This document shows positions 42,690-53,289 of a DNA stretch of 64,000 nucleotides, one piece after another. Source of the stretch: Isoperla grammatica (lineage: Eukaryota; Arthropoda; Insecta; Plecoptera; Perlodidae). The stretch lies in assembly GCA_945910005.1 (NCBI GenBank), contig OX246749.1, positions 18,819,809 through 18,883,808 of the forward strand. The letters run 5' to 3'. The notes beneath the pieces are model-generated. The model was not told the origin of the DNA. It saw only the letters and a program-made list of their open reading frames with translations, and ran no database searches. Both the position numbers and the translations under genes were made by a program. Every line of letters starts with the position of its first letter. Position 1 is the first letter of the stretch.

Positions 42690-42932
42690 TACCTTTCAAC
42701 GTTGCCGCTGTGTTAAACGCCCATTGTTCCTAAATGGAACCATCAAGTGCTCAGAACAAGGATATGCAGCATCTCCAACCAAGTGTGTACCATTTGGAAA
42801 CTTGACATTAGCTTGTTCTGTGGAATAGCTGTGAGCTTCCGATTTCCGAAATACACAGGAGTCATGTATTGATCCTACTTTATAAGCATACCAGTGCATG
42901 TACAGCCTGCAAACAGTAGCCGTAACTATCAT
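42690..42932 (-). pseudogene. PIF/Harbinger DDE fragment (minus strand)
   Basis: Minus frame YKVGSIHDSCVFRKSEAHSY, KFPNGTHLVGDAAYPCSEHL, MVPFRNNGRLTQRQR. GSxHDxxVFxxS and GDAAYP are the second-acidic-residue region of Harbinger DDE_Tnp_4 transposases. The end at 42711-42790 is the reverse complement of 56100-56190, so it is a copy of that gene in opposite orientation. Confidence 0.7.
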
Positions 42933-43139
42933 TAATACACTACATATAACTAATTTTCTACAAAATTAATCGTTGACAAATTGCAAAATTGTTTAACTAT
43001 CAATGTTTTATCTACGTGATAAATTGTTAATTGAAAATACATTTAGTTAATATTATTGAAGTTTGTATTGTAATAATTATAACAGTGCTTCATATCCATA
43101 GTAAACTTACATGTAAATTAATGGAATGTACACTTTGAA

Positions 43140-43240
43140 ATCATTTATGTATATTAGAAATAGGAGCGGGCCAAGTATGGAACCCTGAGGTACGCCACTG
43201 TTAAATATCTCCTCTGTACCTTTACTATTGCATATCATTA
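43140..43240 (-). pseudogene. Non-LTR reverse transcriptase scrap
   Basis: Minus frame NSGVPQGSILGPLLFLIYIN. This is the classic block between RT motifs 3 and 4 of Jockey/CR1-like LINEs. Only about 30 codons survive; no flanking LINE sequence was seen. Confidence 0.75.
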
Positions 43241-43351
43241 CAAATTAAACAATATTTACAATTACACCTACAAATGTTCCAGTACGGAGACGAAGAACTG
43301 AAGCTGAAGATTAATGTTCTCAGGAAAACAGCAGAAGATAGATCATGAGAA

Positions 43352-43561
43352 GATAAGATTCAGACTAAAAACTTTCGCCTCGACAAGGGAAGACTAGTCA
43401 AGGACGAAACGAACACAGATGGTACAAAGAAGGTGTTGTTTGTACTACCAGCGAGTATGCGGAAGAACATAACTGTCAGGTATCATGACCAACTGGGTCA
43501 CTTTGCTTTGGACCGCGTGGTGGCCAAGATTCGTGAACATTACTGGTGCAAAGGTGTCAAA
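43352..43561 (+). pseudogene. Ty3/gypsy-type integrase zinc-binding fragment
   Basis: Open frame NFRLDKGRLVKDETNTDGTK, VLFVLPASMRKNITVRYHDQ, LGHFALDRVVAKIREHYWCK. GxLxxxxxxxxxxxxVLPxxxRxxxxxxYHDxxGHxxxxxxxxxxxxxxYW is the H2C2 domain of gypsy-like integrases (also Ginger transposases). The CxxC part is cut off at 43561. Confidence 0.6.
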
Positions 43562-43617
43562 TCAATTCAATTTAAGTCAATTCAAGTTTGTTGCTAGCTG
43601 CATTTAAAATGATTTCA

Positions 43618-43750
43618 TTTTCTGTTCCAGCCGAATCGCAATTGATTTTGATCCGTGCATTTGGGCGGAGGACATAACCGGCATGATTGATACCATTACT
43701 TTGTTTGCTGATGAAACAACTGTTAACATCCGTAACAACCAGGACCGTGA
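43618..43750 (+). pseudogene. Possible RT FADD-box scrap
   Basis: Frame SRIAIDFDPCIWAEDITGMI, DTITLFADETTVNIRNNQ. LFADETT resembles the LINE RT catalytic FADDTT with Asp to Glu. It is too short to place and lies on the opposite strand to the RT scrap at 43140. Confidence 0.3.
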
Positions 43751-43914
43751 ATAGTGGTAGGTTCACAGATGTTCTACTGTGAAGTTTCACTGTCATGTCA
43801 GATACTTTTAATAAGTACTTACAAGACTGTGATGTTCCTTTTTTGGTGGGTTTTAGCTCAGGCCCCATTCTTTCTATACGGTTTACAATTCCAATCCTCC
43901 TCTCTTGCATATTT

Positions 43915-44416
43915 CTAGGTATTAGGGATGACATCGGGTAGTAAAATCTGGATTCGATTCCAGCTCCTCAAGGATTCGGGTAACCCGAATCCTAGAAGTG
44001 TAAATCACGTAGCTCAACATGTTATTTGAAGGCTATGGACATTGACATCCCTACCACGACTGACCGAAAAAAAATGGGTCTGTTTTATTTTCGATTTCAC
44101 CCTTGAACGGAACACGTTTCACTGTGTGGGTTGTGTGACTTAGGCTGTGTCTCAAATTGATGTTTTTCGCTAGTCGACTAGCGTAGCCGACTAACTTAAC
44201 AATTAGGAACAATTAATAACAATTGGTAATTGTTGTTTTAGTTGGCGAGGTAGGCGAAGCAGGCCAAAATAGAGATTTGAGATACGCCCTTAGCACATAG
44301 CGAGCACAACTAAAAGTGAACCTGAACAAGATTCGAATCCTTAGAACGGATTCGGGTAACTTTTGGATTCGGGTAACCCGGATACCCGGATACCCGATGT
44401 CATCCCTACTAGGTAT
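43915..44416. mobile_element. hAT-type MITE, 486 bp, 8-bp target duplication
   Basis: CTAGGTAT at 43915-43922 and 44409-44416 flanks an element starting TAGGGATGACATCGGGTA and ending in its exact complement. An 8-bp duplication is the hAT signature. The interior has a 23-bp interrupted palindrome around GATTCGGGTAACCCGAATC (43970-43992) and several GGATTCGGGTAAC copies near the right end. Confidence 0.92.
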
Positions 44417-44811
44417 GCCACTGCACTACTTATAATAATTTCTGGTGGTAGGTCGATCAAGTTGTCTAATTTGATTGCATTTCATTCTTCAGATCGGGCT
44501 CGAAAGAAAAAAACAGCTTCAGGCCAAGTAGAAGAGTGGATGTGACATGTGCTAACAGCCTTGCACTGAACCTGTATGCTGGCCATGTCAATGCATGGGC
44601 AGCCAGTTAAAAAACAACCTCGTAACTAGACACATCGTCTACAGACAAGCTTCATATATTTGTCATTAGGTAATCTCAACGAATCCTAAACATCCTACAC
44701 AACCACATCACAGTGGAAGACCGCACAGAAAGAACTTCAAGAGGACTTTTTGATCCTACATTTGCATTGCGGTTAGTGGCCTAGCAGTATACTGACAGCG
44801 AGAAATCGCCA

Positions 44812-45400
44812 ATGAAAATACGCCCTCCTAGTCGCAAACGGATGCCCAGCCAATGGAAACAGAACTTCCGGAAAGGAAAACATCAACATGGCGAGGAATA
44901 CGTAAACAGACGTGGTATTACTGTCCGGAATAAAAAAATTAAAATGCAGAAAGATTGCAACAAATGCAAGTATGAATGTTCTGGAACTTTTACGCAACAG
45001 GACCGTGCGGGTACTAAAGATGCATTCTATGAACTAAGTCAAGATGCAAAATACAGTTTTATAAATCAAAACTCGAGTGTGGTTCCCCAAAAGAGGGAAT
45101 GCACACAGGAAGGCCAGGTCATTTAGTTATTTTTTTTCAAAAACAAAATCAAATTCAGAGTACCTATGTAATATGTTCTTCCTTGGAACATTAATTATAA
45201 GTCAAAAAGGTGTGTACAGTGCACACGCAAACCAGAATACAAAGGTAAATGTTACAAAAACCGATGCCAGGGGTACAAAAACGCCTGTCACTAAAAGCAG
45301 GTTATCCACATTGTCAAAAGACATGGTGCAAAACCACATAACGTCATTTCCTTGCGCAGAATCGCACTATTGTGTACACCTAATTCTTTTTCAGAGTTAT
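44812..45400 (+). pseudogene. GQNKN-family protein, N-terminal Cys-rich region
   Basis: ATG at 44812: MKIRPPSRKRMPSQWKQNFR, GEEYVNRRGITVRNKK, DCNKCKYECSGTFTQQDRAG, AFYELSQDAKYSFI. After a frameshift near 45090: SYFFSKTKSNSEYLCNMFFL, GTLIISQKGVY, KTDARGTKTPVTKSRLS. RKRxPxxWxxNxxK, GEEYxxxxG, CxxCxxxC and VCxxxFLxTLxIS match the start of the family whose centre is at 22990. It ends where a different protein begins (45400). Confidence 0.55.
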
Positions 45401-45479
45401 GAATATCACAGCGAAGAGACCTTGCAGGACTTCGGCTTCTCAATACAATATTTTGTTAAATTTTATGAAAGAACGCAAA

Positions 45480-46290
45480 CAATTTGCTAACGGTAGGTTA
45501 ATAGGGATAATGGGAAGGAGGCGTCAAGCAGAACTGTGGGAGATCCTTGGTAACTTTCCAAGTTGCCCTGAAAAATCTTCAGCTTCTTGGCAAAAGGTAA
45601 AAGTAATTGGCTCTGAGACTCTATGCGACTGGCAGCCATCGAATTGTGGCTGGTGATTTTATGAAATTGGGTTTAAACGTTAAGTTTCGAGATATGGCAT
45701 ATTGGTTTAACGTGAGTGAAAGCACAGCATCCCGAACCTTTTACAACTGTCTGGAAATTTTGTATACAAGATTCAGGCACACTGTTAGGTGGCCTGATCG
45801 TGACGAACTGTATGGTACCATGCCACATAGTTTCAAAGGCTCATTTGGCAAAAATGTTGCAATGATCATCGATTGTTTTGAAATTTTTATCCTAACACCA
45901 TCTAATTTGATGGCTTAATGTCTAACTTGGTCGAGTTATAAACATCATAGTACTGTACAATTTTGTATTTGGAATATGTCCTCAAGGTGTAATAACATAT
46001 GTATCCGAAGCATGGGGGGGGGGGGGGGGGATATCGGACAAGTATTTGACCGAGGAGTGTGGTATACTGAAAAACCTTATCATTGGGAATATTGTAATGG
46101 CAAATCGGGGATTCTGTATTGATGAAGCCGTTAGATTTCACTGAAAGATACCCGTTTCACTAAGGGAACAGACAATTATCCCCCGTAGACGTAGAGCAAA
46201 CTCGTAAAATTGCTAGATTGAGAATACACGTGGAGCGTGTGATTCAGGAGTCCATCTTTGCATGTCCACTTTGGCGGCGAATTCCATACT
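45480..46290 (+). pseudogene. Myb/SANT-like fragment joined to ISL2EU-like transposase, copy 3
   Basis: 45488-45600 reads RRRQAELWEILGNFPSCPEK, SSASWQKVK, like the Myb/SANT fold of Harbinger accessory proteins. From 45605 the sequence is the same as 6745 onward: LRLYATGSHRIVAGDFMKLG, FNVSESTASRTFYNCLEILY, RWPDRDELYGTMP, IIDCFEIFILTPSNLMA. A long G run (46014-46030) follows. This copy has an intact TMP-IIDCFEIF frame of 103 codons (45607-45918), better kept than copy 1, but is equally cut off upstream. Confidence 0.6.
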
Positions 46291-46367
46291 TTTCTCCACA
46301 AGGATTGTTTTGAAATAAAGCTACGTTTTCGCTGAAGAAAGCAGTCAATTGTAGTAGATATTGTTGT

Positions 46368-47660
46368 ATGCCGCAGAGCAAATCGAAAGCTGCAAACAAT
46401 CGAAACCTGTGTTTTTATTCCTTCCCCGCAGAAAGTGAGCAGGTTAAATGTGAAAGCTGCCGGTGTGTGATTGAAAATATAAATATACGTCGACTGTGGG
46501 GGAGGCAACTACGAATAGGAAAGCCTCTCTCCAATTCCATGGTTGTTTGTTCTCTGCACTTCACGACTGAAGATTATTAACCCTTAAGTATTATTCATCG
46601 TTACTTTATTATCGGAACTGCACTCAGCAGCAGCTTTAGGCCTAGGCTTAGGTCTAGGCCTACCCTACCTGTCAAGTTCGTGCCTAAACAAGCAGAGGCC
46701 TAGAACAGGCCTAGCTGTCACATGTTATTGTGTATGGGTTGGATACGATTCTGCCTAACTACCATTCAATGTTACTACTAAGCATTTAATATGCTATTGC
46801 TTCTTAGGCCTAGGCTCAGGCCCAACGACTCAGATTTTGGAGTTATTGAAAAAAAATCCAAAAAGCACCAGTTTATTTACAGTCCCTTAGACTTGGCGTG
46901 ATATTGTTGCAGAATCGAAGCAAACACGCCCATTTATCGTTGTTGAGATGAAAGAGAAAATTTCTTTTCAACAAGTAATCTGGAATTGGCGATTGTTAAT
47001 CGCAAGACTACAGTGGAGCGTACTCCAGTGAATTGGTTGACAATGAAATTGATAAGATATGGCCGTGAATTTCCGTGAACCTTAAAATTTAAGGAAACAT
47101 TAAATGAAGAAATGGACTTCAGTGAAATAATTTGGGCCAAAAGACATGAAGGTCAACATATGATGTTGAAGAACATCTTCCAAGAACCACTCTACCCTTC
47201 GCGTAACAATGTCACCGTAAATAAAAAAAGATATCATGGACTTATTGCCATTAAATTTCCCCATTGTTCCATCCATTCTACAACGAACTTCCAGCGGTAG
47301 ACCAACTGCAATATGGTGGCGACAATAAAGCCGAGGACGATGAGCCAGATCACGATGTTTGTTCATTGACCTATAATAATATCAAACATTCTTTGCTCAT
47401 AAATAAAAAATGAGCCAGTTGCAACGCTCTCTAGTACTAGTAGCTCCAGTAATGTGGCATCACCGCCACAGTGGGTGCCCATGTATCGGAGACAGTTACC
47501 TTGCACGCGGACTTCATACTGACAAACGAGGACATGCTAGTGCTCGTAACACTAATAACCGTGTTACCGGACCCTGCCATGACGGATAACGAACCGGAGA
47601 CAACCATTGAGACGGAAGCCGGTAACGAAGACGTACACGAGGCCGAAGATCTGTGGGCGG
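46368..47660 (+). pseudogene. THAP-domain fragment and following frame, copy 3
   Basis: MPQSKSKAANNRNLCFYSFP, CRCVIENINIRRLWGRQLRI, VVCSLHFTTEDY then a stop at 46578. The first Cys pair is half lost (MPQS for VPQC). Downstream homology to 7750-8735 includes AGGCCTA-rich DNA, a frame DFSEIIWAKRHEGQHMMLKN and LTNEDMLVLVTLITVLPDPA. Homology with copy 1 ends at about 47657 (CTGTGGG), so this block was copied as a unit. Confidence 0.6.
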
Positions 47661-48208
47661 AGCGCCTTAAATCGGTCCACTGTATACCCTACTATTTGTC
47701 ATTGTGCTACAAATCATGTTGAATATACACTAAAATATCATGTTTAATATTAGCGAAAAATAAAGTAGTTTCACCGACTACTTTTTTTAATATAAAGATT
47801 TGAAATGGGTCGATTTTCCTATTCCCTACTATTGAAACTGTCAAAAATTATACATTTTCGAATATAAATCATCGGCTAAGTATATACAAACCATTTGTCA
47901 TTTTGTTTATTTTATACTTAATTTGAAGATAATTGAACGACAGTTCTAAATATGTATACATGAATAAAATCTACTGACTCGTTTTGCTTCACTACAAGAA
48001 CATTTGATGGGAAATCGGGCGAGCCGTGGAACTATGGCAACACTGCGTGCGTGATGACGTCATTTCGCTTTGAGCCCGCCTTCGCCTCGCGTCAAAACAA
48101 TGAGCTGGCAGCTGGCTGTCACCTTTCCACGATGCGACGTGACTGGACTTTTTGTTATTTACATTTACTGTCGCTTATTTCCAATTAATATTTTGCGTCA
48201 CAAAAATA
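47661..48208 (+). promoter_or_regulatory. Candidate promoter with a perfect CRE palindrome
   Basis: TGACGTCA at 48055-48062 is the full cAMP-response/ATF site. It lies about 150 bp upstream of the ATG at 48209, in the only locally GC-rich stretch (GAGCCCGCCTTCGCCTCGCG). No clear TATA box; the initiator is unknown. Confidence 0.4.
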
Positions 48209-51200
48209 ATGCACTCAATTCAGATTGAAGGCACAGTTAGAAACGGGATTCTATCTGAATACGGTACGTGAGGCCTAGCCTAGGCCACCTTTATTTAGAC
48301 TTAGGCATAGGCCTATATTGCCCAAAATGATCCGAAATGAAATTGGTGTATTGTACGTCCGTAAACGCAAACATTTTCCCCAATGTAGATATGCTAAGTA
48401 TAGTATGCCAGGAGCCATCTGTATAATATGAAAGAAAATATGCCAAGCCCTGGGGATACTTTCGATCTACTCCCAGCAAACACAAAAATGCGATTCGGTA
48501 ACGAACTACTGCCGGATCGCTACCACCAATGCCGGTTTACTGCCGGGTGCCGATAGCCTAATTTATTGACTGCCGTTTCGGCAGCGGATCGTCACCGTAG
48601 TTTTATGGTCGTCGGTCATATTGCTGTATGCGTTGTTACCCAACGCCGGATCGTTACCGATTCGGCACTAACGTCGAACATACGTATCAACGCCGATTTA
48701 AATGCCGGTTCGCTACCGAACTATCGACGGTTTAGTGCCGTAACGGTAATGACAATCAGGCAGCCGTTCGGTACCAGAACGGCGACACATTTCTGCATGT
48801 GAATGATAAATGATGCACATATCAGCAATTACACAGTTTTATTGTAAAGTATTATTAAATATATATAAATATATCATCGGTGAATTGTTGTTTTATATAT
48901 ATAACAACAACTCAGCGATGGTGCGCGCTGCGCGTGTGATTACGCGTGCATTTATTTAATAATGGTAAAGGTATTAATCAATTTGAAGTGCCGCTCAACA
49001 ACTACCACCAACATCCCAGCACTCAAATGGTTTTTGTAAGTTATTTCATTTTACGCAATATAATCACAATCATAAAAACAATACAAAAACTAATAAGAAA
49101 TAATGATATAATAGTATAATACCATGCCGTTAATTATAGTTCTTTATTTTCGTATGTAATAAAAACGAAAAAGCAAGCACACATTTTGTGTTTCAAAAGT
49201 TTGACAGCCTACCATAGCGACTGCATCGCCATTCGCCACTCGCCAACATCAAGTATCAACACGCATCACATGTGGAAGTGAACAGTGAGCAATTTGCTTT
49301 GCATTTCTCGCTTGCATGCAACTTCAAAAAAGCGTTAAGGTAAGACAATTATGTACTATAGTATACATTGCTTCAAAAATTATATTGGGGTTTGAGTAGG
49401 CCTACAGGCTAGAATTGTGCAAGTTGCGCCGCTTGCACATGGCATGGAAATCAGGCTAGGCCCTAGCATTGGCCCTAGGCATTGGGTTTAAAAAAACCCA
49501 ATGCCCTAGGCCTAGGCCTATCCTATTTGTGAAATACAGTCTTTAATTCTGCAAAGTGAACAATGTTGTACCTAGGCTTCGGGTTTATGTTTAACTAGGC
49601 CTAATCCAATAAAGTAACCTGGGACTAGATAGGCCTAGGGGCCTACTTAACCTAACTTTCTGGGTGGGTCTAAACTTGGCAATTAGCCTACAAGTAGGCC
49701 TAGTAAGATGTAAAAATAGGTAGGCTAGCAAACCTAGCTAAATAAAATATTTACTACTTTGACCCCATTGTACCTCAGTCTCAGGCCTATATATTAAAGC
49801 TAGGCCTAAAATTGAACGAGGATTAGCTTTTCCATTCTTACGTTCGAACGTAAGAATTAGTAAAAATTAATCTTACGCTCAGTGTTTTCATTGGCTTGCT
49901 CATCATGTGATCGAACGTAAGATTAGCAGAAGGTTATTGATATGTTGTTTGAAGCGTATTGTATTGATAGGCTAGGCCTACTAGATGTTGTTACGTTCAG
50001 GCATTTGTTTGTAGTTAGTTGGAGACGAAGTGAGTGCAAGCAGACAGTGCTACTGCTGTGATAGAGATATCACATGATGTGAGTGCAAGCAGTGATATGA
50101 TTACATCGTGCCTCTGCGTTCTGACCTCCACCATCTCTTAGAGCTTTCTGAAGTAGGCCTAGTTGTGAACTCAAAACTTTCTTCGTACATTGCGTCATTT
50201 TTGACGTATTCTTATTTGGTTGTGAACAACGAGGTGTAAATTATTTTACCGGCCGAGCTGAAGAGACCGCCCGCGGAACGCTCGTCGTTGCAACCTGCAG
50301 GTTCACAACTAGGCCTACATAACAAAACGTTAAAAATTACGTAGGCCTACTGTGGAAGTTGTTACATCTACATTAAAAAACATTACTAATTACGTATTAA
50401 GACGTATCGTTTAAAAAAGTATTGAGTTTTCACAACCGTAAGAGATTGTGGAAGTCAGAACTTGGAGGCGGGCTGTGATTAAATCACTGGCTTGCTTTCT
50501 ATCACCACTTAGACATAGACAGTGTTCCTCATTTTTATGCTCGATACGTGGCTACGCCAAAAATAGGTGGTTCATATGTCCCAAAAATAAATCACTGTCT
50601 GCGTGTACTCACTTCGTCTAGAGATGGGCACATTTTATTGGTATATCGATACAAAATATCGGCTTTTTAGCCGCGCATTGCATCGATATTAGGCCTATCC
50701 TATCAACACGATGTATATAGGCCTATAGGCTACCTACATTTTTATCAAAAGTATTTTTACTGAAAAAAAAATTTTTAGAGAACACTCGCTCGTCTTTGGC
50801 CGCTCCGCACTTACTTCCTACTTCCGCTTAGTCGATATGATAGTTTGACTTAGGGTTGAGTGGAACTTCGAACTTCAAGTCAATCCAAATTATGATTTGA
50901 TATGTCAGTTCATACAGTATCGATAAACCGATGTATCTGTCTGATCGTGTGTCTGACTGCAATAATATCGATACAGAATCGATATTTATATTTATATCGG
51001 TTTCGATATATCGATACTTTTGGCCCATCTCTACGCACATGCTACTGAATTATATTAGGCCTAACCAATTTATCATGTAGGAGACCAGCCTACTTTATTA
51101 AATATAATGTATGGATATGACTCGCTAGTTAAGTTTGTTGTTTAACTAATAAGAAGCTGGCTGATGAAGGTTAGGCTAATGTTTCTTCATTTTCAGGTAC

Positions 51201-51881
51201 CTGCCTTCATGCCGGAGTAATGTTACAGCGTCTATTGGAGAAGCTAGCAACAAAAAACCAAGGTGGGCTTAATATAATCTGACATGACATTCTACTTTGA
51301 TCATTTATCAATTATGTACCAACTGCAAGATCAATTGTGATTTCAACCATTAAAAAGCATGTTGTCTATCCTCATTTTTTTTTTTAATTTACTTTATAAC
51401 TAAATTTTATAGATAAGTATTAATTACTGTACTCAGTAATATTTTTTATATGGCAAGTAATATTATTAACAAGTCAATGATTTTATACTCATGTTCATTT
51501 TAGAACTAAATTTTATAGATTAGTATTACTGTAGGCCTACTCAGTAATAATTTTATGCATGGCAAGTACATAATATTATTTACAAGTCGATGATATTTAC
51601 ACTCATGTTATGGCTCAAATGTTTTTATTTCAGAATCTACCACCACATGTCATAATCACCAGCTGAACAGTGTATTGTTCTGGCAGGACCCTGAGACCCT
51701 TATGTTCCATGCGTATGTGTGTGCTCTCATTTCAATGTATGTTTCTTTAGTTGCAGTAAGGCGCAATGCTGGACACAATGATGTAACATCAGAAATGGTG
51801 GAGGATGAAGTTAAATATTGGCTTCGTCGAAGCAAAGACCAGCGGACGTATGAAAAGCTACAAGAACGGGACACCGTGTAA
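48209..51881 (+). CDS. Three-exon small gene candidate, unknown function
   Basis: Exon 1 48209-48263 (MHSIQIEGTVRNGILSEY, donor G/GTACGT), exon 2 51197-51262 (TCLHAGVMLQRLLEKLATKN, acceptor TTTTCAG, donor AAG/GTGGGC), exon 3 51634-51881 (acceptor TTTATTTCAG). The two junctions fall within Gly and Glu codons and the phases fit, giving a 122-codon protein. Exon 3 contains LFWQDPETLMFHAYVCALIS, a hydrophobic stretch, then EMVEDEVKYWLRRSKDQRTY and a basic end. I recognise no family. The first intron is 2.9 kb and full of MITE-like DNA. After the TAA at 51879 the same frame stays open 46 codons to a TGA at 52020-52022. This is the best non-transposon gene candidate here, but expression is unproven. 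Confidence 0.45.
48470..48800. repeat. MITE-like element related to 53290-53990
   Basis: Begins CCCAGCAAACACAAAAATGC and consists of variations on CCGGATCG, GCCGGTTTACTGCCG, GGTAACG. The same motifs occur in the element at 53290. I could not define the right end by an inverted repeat. Confidence 0.5.
49470..49515. other. Hairpin, 12-bp perfect stem in AGGCCTA DNA
   Basis: GGCATTGGGTTT and AAACCCAATGCC flank a short A loop; the outer CCTAGG bases extend the pairing imperfectly. It may be the remains of a foldback element. Confidence 0.7.
49834..49857. other. 24-bp perfect palindrome
   Basis: The arm ATTCTTACGTTC is followed at once by its complement. The core CGAACGTAAGATTA recurs 60 bp away at 49913, so this may be a foldback or a paired binding site. 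Confidence 0.8.
50619..51033. mobile_element. MITE-like element rich in TATCGATA
   Basis: TAGAGATGGGC at the left and its complement GCCCATCTCTA at the right. The interior has many ATCGATA-type motifs near both ends. Length about 415 bp. Ends resemble hAT elements, but flanking 8-mers differ (ACTTCGTC versus CGCACATG), so no target duplication supports it. Confidence 0.5.
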
Positions 51882-52022
51882 ACAACAGCTGTTCAACAAC
51901 AAGAAGTAGTCCTAGAGAATAAAGGCCTAGAGAATGAAGGACAGGAAGATTCTCAAAATGCATACGAAATTGCCAGCGGACATAGCAGCGAGGTAGAAAA
52001 GCATACGTACCGTATGACATGA

Positions 52023-53289
52023 ACCTCCTCGACTACGAACCCGAGAAATAGTGCACTGTTGTTGATTTTCGTGATATATAGACTTAGATAATCTTCGTTG
52101 TGTGTTTCAATCTTGAAAATTGTGTAAAACAAAAATTACGTGAAAATCGCTGGAGCTTCAAGTCGATAGAACTTACTTTTCAGTGTTATCAATATGCATA
52201 TCATTAATTTGTGATTTAACCCCTGATTATTCTCTCACATTTTGTTATTAATATTGTACTTGTTCCATTATGTCCGATCAGTGTCTATGATATGTAAGCA
52301 ATTTATTATATTTCCGTCTCTATGTAATGTAGCCTATGAACAAAGATCAAGTATGTTGTATTTGAGGCCAAAGTATTGAACACTGAACAGTAGGTATGTA
52401 AATTTTATCAGGAATCCGGATACACAACGATGAAATAAAAATTATCGATAATCGAAATTTAACTGCATTATCGACCGTTAATATGGAACGATAATGTTTT
52501 CAAACACGCGAAGCAATCTTTTACAGATTCCGTGCAATAATGTCGCCTAACCGAGCGCATAACTATAGCTATATTGCTTGGACACATCTCATGTGACACT
52601 GTTGAGAGTTATCACATAATTATGAGGCCCTTTGGGCCAGTATCTTTTCAGAAAACAAACCATTCGATAATATTTTTACTATCGATGATTGAAATTTTAT
52701 TGAGTAGGGCATATCGAATATCGAACGATAATATCGATTATCGTGTGCATCCCTAATTTATTATTCCTATTTGACAAATTCTAGGGCCTGGACTGATGGC
52801 AATTAAACTATAGTGATATGCTGTGTTGAGGACTTGTTTTTTTCATTTTTATTGTATGCCCTAATTTATTATATTGTTATTTGACCAAACTCTAGGGCCT
52901 GGACTGATAGTAGTTAAACTATAGTGATATGATTTGTCGATGACTTGTTTCTTTTCATTTTTATTTTATGTGAAGAACTTTTGTATTTTATTGTTTGTTT
53001 TTGTTTGTTTTAATTTGTTTAACGCAATATTACTGACACTTAAATAAGCCTACTGGTAATTTACAACCTGAGGATTAATGATGTGTTTTTATTTTGCTTC
53101 GCTATGTGTTGTACGCTGTATGTGTAGGGGTATGGCAGGATGTTTAAACCTATACCTAGAAGTATTGATTGAGGTAACATGTATTTCACTTGTGTAATAA
53201 ATTGCAAATTGTATATCATAATTATGGTGTATGGTGCAAATATTTCACCTGAAACCCCATCCCAATCACGGGGTGGGGGGGGGGGGGGG
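52023..53289. other. 3' flank of the candidate gene: MITE and tandem duplication only
   Basis: Besides the MITE and the 111-bp duplication this is AT-rich DNA with a G run at 53274-53290. An AATAAA at 52435 could serve as a polyadenylation signal. No coding motif. Confidence 0.4.
52410..52757. mobile_element. Probable MITE with degenerate ends
   Basis: The right end ATTATCGTGTGCATCCCT has an imperfect complement at the left (AGGAATCCGGATACACAACGAT). Interior ATTATCGATAATCG motifs. It sits at one unit of a 111-bp tandem duplication (CTAGGGCCTGGACTGAT at 52781 and 52892), which covers about 52745-52990. Confidence 0.4.

Noticed and set aside
49470..49515. microRNA precursor
   Set aside because: The stem is too short (12 perfect pairs) and lies in low-complexity AGGCCTA DNA.
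50619..51033. 8-bp target duplication for the TATCGATA-rich MITE
   Set aside because: The flanking 8-mers do not match in any register I tried. Only the inverted termini support the element.
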